Shown: piece after piece, positions 24,016-30,880 of the stretch | How the letters are laid out: each line of letters starts with the position of its first letter | Numbering within the stretch: the first letter of the stretch is position 1 | Assembly (NCBI GenBank): GCA_035707965.1 | Contig: DASSTJ010000120.1 | Coordinates: 1-37,090 of the forward strand | Source: DASSTJ01 sp035707965 | GTDB taxonomy: Bacteria > Actinomycetota > Actinomycetes > Actinomycetales > Angustibacteraceae | DNA length: 37,090 nt | Reading direction: 5' to 3' | Notes under the pieces: generated by a model | What the model saw: the letters and a program-made list of their open reading frames with translations, nothing else | Databases searched by the model: none | What the model was told of the DNA's origin: nothing | Program-made: the position numbers and the translations under genes

Positions 24016-25899
24016 CTAGCCCAGCTGCTCGTCGACGAAGCACCAGCGCCACGCCTCGGCCGGCTCGAAGCTGCGCATGACCGGGTGACCGGTCTCCTCG
24101 AAGTGCCGGCGCGCGTGCTGCTCGGGCGAGCTGTCGCAGCAACCGACCTCACCGCAGGCCAGGCAGAGGCGCAGGTGCACCCAGGACGTCCCCTCGCGCA
24201 GGCAGGCGCCGCAGCCCTCCGGAGTGCGAGCCTCGGCGTGCTCGGGAGCGTGCCGGAGGTGCTGGCAGAGCCACTCGTCGTCGGCGAGCTGGAGCGCCCG
24301 GTCGACGTCACGGTTCTCGAGATCGACGTGGTCGAGCAGCGACTCCTCGACGTCCAGCATGTTCTGCACCGTGCGCAGGACGTCCTCGTCGTACCGTCCG
24401 GCGTCGCGTGCCGCGAGCAGCACCGACCGCTCGTCCTCGAGCATCTCCAGCCGTACCCGGACGTAGGTGGCCGTCGGAGGCTCGTACTCCCGGTTCGAGC
24501 GGCCGAGCCGCTCCCACGCCGCATCCGATCGGCGGACGGACCGCGACCGCAGCTGCTCGACCACGTCGTCCGAGAGCCCTTCGTGCCGGCGCACTCGCTC
24601 GAGCCGGCGCTGACCTGCGCTCACGACCTCGCTGAGCAGGGCGGCCTGTCGCAGCGCGTCCTCCGCGCGGTCGGGTCCGTGCAGGCCCAGCCTGCGGATC
24701 AGGGTCGGCAGGCTGAGCCCCTGCAGCAGCAGCGAGCCGACCACGACGGTGAACGCCACGAGCAGCAGCAGCCCCCGCCGAGGGGTCTGCGCGGGCAGCG
24801 CGAACGCCGCCGCGAGGGTGACCACGCCCCGCATGCCCGCCCACGAGATGACGGTGGCCTCCTGCCACGACCACCCGCCGTGCTCGTCGGACCGTCCGAG
24901 CACGTTGAAGGCCAGCACCCCGGCGTACACCCAGACGAAGCGGGCCACGAGCACGACCCCGAGCAGCGCGGCGCAGAGCCACACGACCGTGCCGTCGGGC
25001 AGCTCGCGGCGCGCCTGGTCGACGACGTAGGGCACCTGCAGCCCGATGAGCAGGAAGACCGTGTTCTCGAGCACGAACTGCACCGTGCGCCAGTTGCTCG
25101 CCTCGGCCAGTCGCGTGGCGGCGGTCTGGACCGTGGGCGCCGACCGGCTGAGCAGCAGTCCGGCCACGACCACCGCGAGCACACCCGAGCCGTGCACCTC
25201 CTCCGCGACGAGGTAGGCGGCGAAGGGCGTCACCAGCGACAGCAGCGTGTTCAGCACCGGGTCCTGGACCCGACGCCGGACGGCGTTGACCACCCAGGTG
25301 ACGAGGAGGCCCAGCAGCACGCCGCCACCGACACCCACGGCGAACCGCGCCGCGACCCAGCCCAGGCTCACGCTGGCCGCGATCGCGCTCGTGGCGGTGG
25401 CCAGGGCCACGAGGGCGCTGCCGTCGTTGACCAGGCTCTCGCCCTCGAGCACCGAGACGACCCGGCGGGGCAGGCCCACCTTGCGGGCGACCGCCGTCGC
25501 GGCGACGGCGTCGGGCGGGGCGACGATGGCCCCGAGCGCGAACGCCGCCGGCCAGCTGAAGGGCTGGGGCACGATCAGGTAGGCCACCGCGCCCACGACG
25601 ACGACGCAGAACACGACGAAGCCGACGGACAGGAACAGGATCGGCCGGGTGTTGCTCCGGATGTCCGTCAAGGACATCCGGATCGCCGCGGCGTAGAGCA
25701 GGGGCGCCAGGAACCCGACGAGCGCCAGCTGCGGCTCGAGGCGGACGTCGGGGACGACGGGCAGGTAGGCGCCGCCGATCCCGACGACGACCAGCACCAG
25801 GGGGGCGGACACGCCGAGCCGCCGGGAGACCGCCGCGACCCCGGCCACGACGACCACGAGGACGACGATCCAGAGGCCCGCGGACACGACGCCCATCAT
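24016..25899 (-). CDS. CPA1 Na+/H+ antiporter with C-terminal UBP-type zinc finger
   Basis: 627 residues from the ATG at 25899 (an in-frame GTG at 25935 would add 12). About 12 membrane helices span 1-395, with ALGAIVAPPDAVAAT (D130), EGESLVNDGSAL (N158-D159) and WAGMRGVVTLA, the CPA1 ion-path motifs. A soluble, Arg/Glu-rich helical segment (about 400-560) follows. The last 65 residues are a ZnF-UBP domain: C563, C566, C579, C582, Cys pair 587-588, H595, H599, H605, then the family's WRWCFVDE end. The domain would face the cytoplasm. It may exchange Na+ or K+ for H+; the zinc finger's ligand is unknown. Fusions of this kind occur in other Actinobacteria. Confidence 0.93.
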   Translation of the reverse strand: MMGVVSAGLWIVVLVVVVAGVAAVSRRLGVSAPLVLVVVGIGGAYLPVVPDVRLEPQLALVGFLAPLLYAAAIRMSLTDIRSNTRPILFLSVGFVVFCVVVVGAVAYLIVPQPFSWPAAFALGAIVAPPDAVAATAVARKVGLPRRVVSVLEGESLVNDGSALVALATATSAIAASVSLGWVAARFAVGVGGGVLLGLLVTWVVNAVRRRVQDPVLNTLLSLVTPFAAYLVAEEVHGSGVLAVVVAGLLLSRSAPTVQTAATRLAEASNWRTVQFVLENTVFLLIGLQVPYVVDQARRELPDGTVVWLCAALLGVVLVARFVWVYAGVLAFNVLGRSDEHGGWSWQEATVISWAGMRGVVTLAAAFALPAQTPRRGLLLLVAFTVVVGSLLLQGLSLPTLIRRLGLHGPDRAEDALRQAALLSEVVSAGQRRLERVRRHEGLSDDVVEQLRSRSVRRSDAAWERLGRSNREYEPPTATYVRVRLEMLEDERSVLLAARDAGRYDEDVLRTVQNMLDVEESLLDHVDLENRDVDRALQLADDEWLCQHLRHAPEHAEARTPEGCGACLREGTSWVHLRLCLACGEVGCCDSSPEQHARRHFEETGHPVMRSFEPAEAWRWCFVDEQLG

Positions 25900-25944
25900 G
25901 GTGGTCCCGTCGCCGATCGGCACAGGCCGGAGCACACTGGAGGG

Positions 25945-26277
25945 GTGCTCCTCGCCGACGTCGGTTACGTGACCGAGCCGCTCCTGGCCCTGCTCGTCGT
26001 GGGTGTCCTCGTGCTGCTGCTGCGGTGGACGTTCCGACGTGGCGGCTCACTGGTCGCCACCTCAGGACGGCGTGGGAGCGAGCACGACTACGGGCTGCTC
26101 GTGCCGGTCGCCAGGCCCGCCACGTTCATCGAGGCGGAGCTGCTGCGAGCGAGGCTCTCCGACCACGGCGTCCGCGCCACCCTGGCGCCGACGACCGACG
26201 GGCCGCGCGTGCTCGTGTTCGCGGAGCAGGAGCGCGCCGCTCGGGCGGTGCTCAAGGGACCTCAGCGAAGGACGTGA
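25945..26277 (+). CDS. Small single-pass membrane protein, conserved hypothetical
   Basis: 110-residue protein with one N-terminal hydrophobic helix (EPLLALLVVGVLVLLLRWTF, about 11-30), a basic turn, then a ~60-residue cytoplasmic domain of ferredoxin-like pattern (LVPVARPATFIEAELLRARLSDHG, VLVFAEQERAARAVL) resembling the DUF2007/signal-transducing fold. Function unknown. The start is GTG at 25945, only 9 nt from the furthest possible antiporter start; a GTG at 25969 would also fit. Its 3' end overlaps the convergent murA stop by 26 bp. Confidence 0.7.
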   Translation: MLLADVGYVTEPLLALLVVGVLVLLLRWTFRRGGSLVATSGRRGSEHDYGLLVPVARPATFIEAELLRARLSDHGVRATLAPTTDGPRVLVFAEQERAARAVLKGPQRRT

Positions 26278-27577
26278 GCGCGCTCACCCGCTCGCGGACG
26301 ACGTCGGCACCCAGCCGTCGGAGGTCGGCGTCGAAGTGCGGGTAGCCGCGGTCGACGTGAGCGACGCCCTCGACCGTCGTGACACCGTCGGCGACCAGCC
26401 CGCCGACGACCAGGGCCGCTGCCGCCCGGATGTCGCTGCCGACGACCGGGGCGCCGGACAGCCGCTCCTTGCCCCGCACCAGCGCGTGGTGCCCGTCGAC
26501 CCGCACGTCCGCGCCGAGCCGGGCGAGCTCCTGGACGGTGCGGAACCTTGCCTCGAACAGGTTCTCGGTGACCATGGCCGAGCCCCTCGCCACCGCGTCG
26601 TACACCAGGGCGAACGGCTGCAGGTCGGTGGGGAAGCCCGGGAACGGCAGGGTCACCACGTCGAACGCCCGAGGTCGACGCCCGGCCGCGCGCACGTGGA
26701 CGAGGTGGTCGTCGTGCGTGATGTCGACGCCGGCGTCGTCCAGCAGGTCGAGCACGATCGACAGGTGGGCCGGGTCGACGCCGTGGACGCGGACGTCCCC
26801 CAGGGTGGCCGCCGCGGCGAACACCCACGTGCCGGCCGCGATGCGGTCTCCGACGACCCGGTGCTCGACGGGGTGGAGCTGCGAGACGCCGGTGACCACG
26901 AGGTCCGAGGTGCCGCGACCCTCGATCTGCGCGCCCATCTCGACCAGCAGGTCGACGAGGTCGCCGATCTCGGGCTCTCGAGCGGCCCCCGTGATCACGG
27001 TCGTGCCACGCGCCAGCACCGACGCCATGAGGATGTTCTCCGTCGCCCCGACCGACGGGAACTCGAGGGACACGGGGGCACCGGTCAGCCCGGACGGCGC
27101 CTCGGCCACGAGGTAGCCGTGCGCCACGGTGACGCTCGCACCGAGTGCTTCCAGCCCGGACGCGTGCAGGTCGAGCCCCCGCGAGCCGATCGCGTCGCCT
27201 CCTGGAACAGCGACGTCCGCCACCCCCAGCCGGGCCACGAGCGGGCCGAGGACGCTGATGGACGCCCGCATGGCGCGCACGAGCTCGTAGTCCGCGCGGT
27301 GGCCCAGCGCCTCCGGGACGTCGATCGCCACCGTGCCGGCGTCGAGGTCGCGCTCCACCGTGCACCCGAGCCGGCGGAGCAGCTCTGCCATCACCGCGAC
27401 GTCGACGATCTCCGGCACGTTGGACAGCCGGGTGCGACCGCTCGCCAGCAGAGCGGCCGCCATGAGCTTGAGCGCGCTGTTCTTGGCGCCCACGACGGTC
27501 ACGTCGCCGGACAGGGGTCCGCCGCCGGTCACCCGGAACCGGGTGACCGTGCCGCCTGCGCTGCCCAGGTCGTCCAC
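26252..27577 (-). CDS. murA: UDP-N-acetylglucosamine 1-carboxyvinyltransferase
   Basis: 441-residue EPT-fold enzyme that transfers enolpyruvate from PEP to UDP-GlcNAc, the first committed step of peptidoglycan synthesis. Substrate residues: K32-N33 (GAKNSAL), RAMRASISVLGPL, GPSVGATENI-like FPSVGATENILMAS, FPTDLQPF and the C-terminal SDIRAAAALV. In the mobile loop the usual PEP-binding Cys (E. coli C115) is D128 (PGGDAIGSRGLDLH), as in mycobacteria, which predicts intrinsic fosfomycin insensitivity. The GTG start has no Shine-Dalgarno but TATCGT 6 nt upstream (leaderless). Divergent from the adenosyltransferase gene. Confidence 0.96.
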   Translation of the reverse strand: MDDLGSAGGTVTRFRVTGGGPLSGDVTVVGAKNSALKLMAAALLASGRTRLSNVPEIVDVAVMAELLRRLGCTVERDLDAGTVAIDVPEALGHRADYELVRAMRASISVLGPLVARLGVADVAVPGGDAIGSRGLDLHASGLEALGASVTVAHGYLVAEAPSGLTGAPVSLEFPSVGATENILMASVLARGTTVITGAAREPEIGDLVDLLVEMGAQIEGRGTSDLVVTGVSQLHPVEHRVVGDRIAAGTWVFAAAATLGDVRVHGVDPAHLSIVLDLLDDAGVDITHDDHLVHVRAAGRRPRAFDVVTLPFPGFPTDLQPFALVYDAVARGSAMVTENLFEARFRTVQELARLGADVRVDGHHALVRGKERLSGAPVVGSDIRAAAALVVGGLVADGVTTVEGVAHVDRGYPHFDADLRRLGADVVRERVSALTSFAEVP

Positions 27578-27583
27578 CCGGGC

Positions 27584-27589
27584 ACGATA
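27584..27589 (-). promoter_or_regulatory. -10 box (TATCGT) of murA, leaderless arrangement
   Basis: TATCGT on the minus strand, ending 6 nt before the GTG at 27577. Confidence 0.5.
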
Positions 27590-27621
27590 GCGCCGACGAA
27601 GGCGTGACCCCGTCCGACGGC

Positions 27622-27627
27622 TAGGGT
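27622..27627 (+). promoter_or_regulatory. -10 box (TAGGGT) of the adenosyltransferase gene, leaderless arrangement
   Basis: TAGGGT ends 6 nt before the ATG at 27634; there is no Shine-Dalgarno. It is 32 bp from the oppositely oriented murA box. Confidence 0.5.
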
Positions 27628-27633
27628 CGTCCC

Positions 27634-28284
27634 ATGGTCGTTCTCTCCCGCATCTACACCCGCACCGGCGACGACGGCACGACCGCGCTCGGCGACTTCA
27701 GCCGCACGGCGAAGACCGACCCGCGCCTTCAGGCGTACGCGGACTGCGACGAGGCGAACGCCGCCATCGGCGTGGCGGTCACGTGCGGCGACCTCCCGGA
27801 CGACGTCGTCATGGTGCTGCAGCGAGTGCAGAACGACCTGTTCGACGTCGGCGCCGACCTGTGCGCCCCGCTGGCCGAGAGCTACCGCTACCCGCCGCTT
27901 CGCGTGCAGGAGCCGTGGATCGACGAGCTCGAGGCGGAGTGCGACCGGTTCGGGGAGCCGTTGGAGACGCTGCGCTCGTTCATCCTCCCAGGCGGCACGC
28001 CCGGATCGGCCTACCTGCACGTCGCGCGCACGGTCACGCGACGTGCCGAGCGGTCGGCGTGGGCCGCTGTCGAGGCGCACGGCACGGGCGAGGACGGCGG
28101 CGTGAGCGTGCTTCCGGCGAAGTACCTGAACCGCCTTTCCGACCTGCTGTTCATCCTCGGCCGCTACGCGAACCACGAGCGCGGCGGCGACGTGCTGTGG
28201 GTGCCGGGCGGCGGCCGGCCGGCGGCCGAGGGCATGGGGCCGGGGTCAGCGAGCCAGCCGGCAGCCGAGGACGGGGACGCCTGA
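27634..28284 (+). CDS. Cob(I)alamin adenosyltransferase, PduO type
   Basis: 216-residue ATP:cob(I)alamin adenosyltransferase that makes adenosylcobalamin, the cofactor of ethylmalonyl-CoA and methylmalonyl-CoA mutases. The ATP site is IYTRTGDDGTTALGDFSR at 7-24; the other hallmark is VTRRAERSAW with the conserved Arg/Glu, then LPAKYLNRLSDLLFILGRYAN. The last ~25 residues are Gly/Pro/Ala-rich and not conserved. Leaderless start (TAGGGT 6 nt upstream). Its stop codon is 1 nt from the stop of the convergent DUF2550 gene. Same neighbourhood (DUF2550, pduO-type gene, murA) as Rv1312-Rv1315. Confidence 0.95.
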   Translation: MVVLSRIYTRTGDDGTTALGDFSRTAKTDPRLQAYADCDEANAAIGVAVTCGDLPDDVVMVLQRVQNDLFDVGADLCAPLAESYRYPPLRVQEPWIDELEAECDRFGEPLETLRSFILPGGTPGSAYLHVARTVTRRAERSAWAAVEAHGTGEDGGVSVLPAKYLNRLSDLLFILGRYANHERGGDVLWVPGGGRPAAEGMGPGSASQPAAEDGDA

Positions 28285-28285
28285 C

Positions 28286-28729
28286 TCAGGCGACCGAGAC
28301 GTTCTGGCCGGGCGGGGCGGCCTCGAGCCACGCGGCGAAGCCGGTGTACGCCTGCTCGCTCATGGCGAGCTCGATGGTCGTGCCGTCGTACGCGCAACGC
28401 ACGATGACGGAGCCCGACATGACCGCGAACGCTTCGGCGCCCTTGGGATACCGACGTTCCTGGACGGCGAGGTCGCAGCGGCGCAGCACCCGGGAAGGAC
28501 GCAGCAGAGCACCGAAGACCCGGAACCACTCGATGCGGTCCGCCTCGTAGCGCGCGACCCCCAGGGTCCATCCCTTGCCGAGGCGGTCAAGGGTGGTGCG
28601 CAACGAGCAGTCGAAGGTGCCGACGCCGCGGCCGAGCCATCGTCGGCGGACGACGACGGCGATGGCGAGCAGGACCAGCAGGGCCACGAGCGCACCGACG
28701 GCCTCGATCGGGACGAGGAGGCCGGACAC
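28286..28729 (-). CDS. DUF2550 family membrane-anchored protein
   Basis: 147-residue protein with an N-terminal hydrophobic helix (VPIEAVGALVALLVLLAIAVVV) followed by basic RRRW and a soluble domain starting FDCSLR, typical of DUF2550, the family found after atpC in Actinobacteria. Function unknown. The best start is the GTG at 28729, 16 nt after the atpC stop, but it has no clear Shine-Dalgarno, so translation may depend on coupling to atpC. The frame is open further upstream across atpC without conserved sequence. Confidence 0.85.
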   Translation of the reverse strand: MSGLLVPIEAVGALVALLVLLAIAVVVRRRWLGRGVGTFDCSLRTTLDRLGKGWTLGVARYEADRIEWFRVFGALLRPSRVLRRCDLAVQERRYPKGAEAFAVMSGSVIVRCAYDGTTIELAMSEQAYTGFAAWLEAAPPGQNVSVA

Positions 28730-28745
28730 GTCGGGCGTTCGAGCG

Positions 28746-29015
28746 TCAGCGCGTCGGGCTGGAGCCGACGTTCGCCGACTCGGCCACGAGCGTGACGCGG
28801 TCGTGGTCGACGGAGAGGAAGCCTCCGTCGACGGTGGCGATGACGTCGCCGCTCTCGCCGGTGATCCGCACCTCACCCTCCACCATCACGCCGAGGAGAG
28901 GAGAGTGACCCGGGAGGATGCCGATGTCTCCGTCCGTGGTGCGAGCGATGACCCGCTGGGCTTCGCCGTCCCAGACCTTGCGGTCCGCGGCTACGAGCTC
29001 GACGGTGAGCGCCAC
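28746..29015 (-). CDS. atpC: ATP synthase epsilon subunit, beta-sandwich only
   Basis: 89-residue F1 epsilon subunit, part of the central stalk. The N-terminal beta-sandwich is complete (LTVELVAADRKVWDGEA, DGDIGILPGHSPLLGVM, GGFLSVDHDRVTLVAE). The C-terminal two-helix domain that inhibits ATP hydrolysis in other bacteria is absent: the protein stops just after the sandwich, against ~120-140 residues in M. tuberculosis or E. coli. DUF2550 follows 16 nt later, leaving no room for a lost domain. The start is GTG with AGAGG upstream; the frame is open 13 codons further but not conserved. A 358-bp gap separates it from atpD. Confidence 0.93.
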   Translation of the reverse strand: MALTVELVAADRKVWDGEAQRVIARTTDGDIGILPGHSPLLGVMVEGEVRITGESGDVIATVDGGFLSVDHDRVTLVAESANVGSSPTR

Positions 29016-29168
29016 CAGAGATCCTCTCGGTCGGGTGAACTCGCCGGGTGTCACCGGCCGAGCGGCCGGCGTCCCCAGGGTGAGCGGTACCCCTCCATGC
29101 TACCGGTCGTCCCCACCCCCCGACGCCACACCCATCCTCCTGTGTCGAGCATCGCACCCTCGACGCGG

Positions 29169-29246
29169 AGCCCAGCCTCCCCACGCCGACGCCGTGCGCA
29201 ACCCCAACGCAAAGCCCAGCCCCGCAAGGCCGACGCCGTGCGCAAC
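29169..29246. repeat. Two direct repeats with 44-bp period in the atpD-atpC gap
   Basis: GCCGACGCCGTGCGCAAC occurs at 29185-29202 and 29229-29246; AGCCCAGC precedes each copy at the same distance (29169 and 29213), giving an imperfect repeat of about 34 bp. Confidence 0.85.
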
Positions 29247-29284
29247 TCAGCCTCACCAGTGCAGCGGCCCGCCAGGAACGCCAA

Positions 29285-29360
29285 GGCCCCGGGACCGGAG
29301 AGCCGGCAGGCAGCGTCAACGAGCTTGCGAGAGCTGCCGGAGCCTCTCCGGCCCGGGGCC
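29285..29360 (-). terminator. Strong hairpin 13 nt after atpD (terminator or attenuator)
   Basis: Arms 29285-29309 and 29334-29360 pair as GGCCCCGGG/CCCGGGGCC, CCGGAGAG/CTCTCCGG and CCGGCAG/CTGCCGG, with a bulged A and a 3-nt bulge (24 pairs). Loop 24 nt; no U-tract after it. Confidence 0.7.
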
Positions 29361-29373
29361 GGGGGTACGTGCG

Positions 29374-30831
29374 TCAGAGGTTCTTCTGGATCTCCGCCCA
29401 GTTGCGCTCGACGTCCTCAAGCCCCCCGCACATGAAGAACGCCTGCTCGGCGACGTGGTCGTACTCGCCGTCCGCGATCTTCGTGAACGCCTCGACGGTC
29501 TCGTCCAGCGGCACGGTCGAGCCCTCGATGCCGGTGAACTGCTTCGCGACGTAGGTGTTCTGCGAGAGGAAGCGCTGGATGCGACGCGCGCGGTTGACGA
29601 GCGTCTTGTCCTCCTCGGAGAGCTCGTCGACACCGAGGATGGCGATGATGTCCTGCAGCTCCTTGTTGCGCTGGAGGATCTGCTTGACCCGCACTGCGGT
29701 GTTGTAGTGGTCCGCGCTGATGTAGCGGGGGTCGAGGATCCGGGACGTCGACGTCAGCGGGTCCACGGCCGGGTAGATGCCCATGGACGCGATGTCGCGC
29801 GAGAGCTCGGTCGTGGCGTCGAGGTGCGCGAACGTCGTGGCCGGGGCCGGGTCGGTGTAGTCGTCGGCCGGCACGTAGATCGCCTGCATCGAGGTGATCG
29901 AGTGACCTCGCGTCGAGGTGATCCGCTCCTGCAGCACGCCCATCTCGTCCGCGAGCGTCGGCTGGTAGCCCACGGCGGACGGCATGCGACCGAGCAGCGT
30001 CGAGACCTCGGAGCCCGCCTGGGTGAACCGGAAGATGTTGTCGATGAACAGCAGGACGTCCTGGTTCTGGACGTCACGGAAGTACTCGGCCATGGTGAGG
30101 CCGGACAAGGCGACGCGCAGGCGGGTGCCCGGCGGCTCGTCCATCTGGCCGAACACGAGCGCGGTCTGCCCGAGCACGCCGGACTCGGTCATCTCCTGGA
30201 TGAGGTCGTTGCCCTCACGCGTGCGCTCGCCAACCCCGGCGAACACCGACACACCGCCGTGGTCGCGAGCAACGCGGGCGATCATCTCCTGGATGAGCAC
30301 CGTCTTGCCCACACCGGCGCCACCGAACAGGCCGATCTTGCCGCCGAGGACGTAGGGCGTCAGCAGGTCGATGACCTTGATGCCGGTCTGGAACATCTCG
30401 GTCTTCGACTCGAGCTGGTCGAAGTCCGGCGCCTTGCGGTGGATCGGCCAGCGCTCGGTGATCTCGAGCGTCTCGCCGTCCTTGAGGTTGAGCACCTCGC
30501 CCGTGGCGTTGAAGACGTGCCCGAGGGTGACGTCACCCACCGGCACGGTGATGCCCTCGCCCCGGTCGCGGACGGCAGCGCCGCGCACGAGACCGTCGGT
30601 CGGCTTCATCGCGATCGCGCGGATCATGTTGTCGCCGATGTGCTGCGCGACCTCGAGCACGAGGGTGTGCTTGTCGCCCGCGAGCTCGATGTCGACCTCG
30701 AGGGCGTTGTAGATGTCCGGGATCGCGTCGGCGGGGAACTCGATGTCGACGACGGGGCCGATCACCCGGGCGATGCGGCCGACACCGGCGGAGCCGGTGG
30801 GCGCGGCGGTCTCGGTGGCAGTGGCGGTCAT
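29374..30831 (-). CDS. atpD: ATP synthase beta subunit
   Basis: 485-residue catalytic F1 subunit. Walker A GGAGVGKT at 170-177, catalytic-loop GERTREGNDL (E201), Walker B region VLLFIDNIFRFTQAGSE, and an intact DELSEED lever (VDELSEEDK). N-terminal beta-barrel starts GRIARVIGPVVDIEFP. I take the ATG at 30831; a GTG three codons upstream is possible. Follows atpG after 49 bp. Unlike the usual arrangement, atpC does not follow closely. Confidence 0.98.
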   Translation of the reverse strand: MTATATETAAPTGSAGVGRIARVIGPVVDIEFPADAIPDIYNALEVDIELAGDKHTLVLEVAQHIGDNMIRAIAMKPTDGLVRGAAVRDRGEGITVPVGDVTLGHVFNATGEVLNLKDGETLEITERWPIHRKAPDFDQLESKTEMFQTGIKVIDLLTPYVLGGKIGLFGGAGVGKTVLIQEMIARVARDHGGVSVFAGVGERTREGNDLIQEMTESGVLGQTALVFGQMDEPPGTRLRVALSGLTMAEYFRDVQNQDVLLFIDNIFRFTQAGSEVSTLLGRMPSAVGYQPTLADEMGVLQERITSTRGHSITSMQAIYVPADDYTDPAPATTFAHLDATTELSRDIASMGIYPAVDPLTSTSRILDPRYISADHYNTAVRVKQILQRNKELQDIIAILGVDELSEEDKTLVNRARRIQRFLSQNTYVAKQFTGIEGSTVPLDETVEAFTKIADGEYDHVAEQAFFMCGGLEDVERNWAEIQKNL

Positions 30832-30880
30832 GTCTCTCACTTCGCTTGGGTCGGGAGCGGGTGCTCGGAGGTCGCGCGGC

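Larger units (their letters stand above)
29016..29373 (-). other. 358-bp gene-free gap inside the atp operon (atpD to atpC)
   Basis: It holds, in transcription order: a strong hairpin just after atpD, two copies of a 44-bp-period repeat, then ~150 bp without recognisable features except a weak minus-strand TAGCAT (29098-29103). Short open frames here show no conserved protein. Confidence 0.8.

Noticed and set aside
24007..26277. Plus-strand open frame of about 756 codons opposite the antiporter
   Set aside because: The part opposite the antiporter is a compositional shadow; only its last ~110 codons (from 25945) look like a real protein.
29051..29284. Small minus-strand frame (77 codons) in the atpD-atpC gap, with an internal AGGAGG
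   Set aside because: Low-complexity Arg/Gly/Trp-rich translation that includes the repeats; no known family. Not enough to call a gene.
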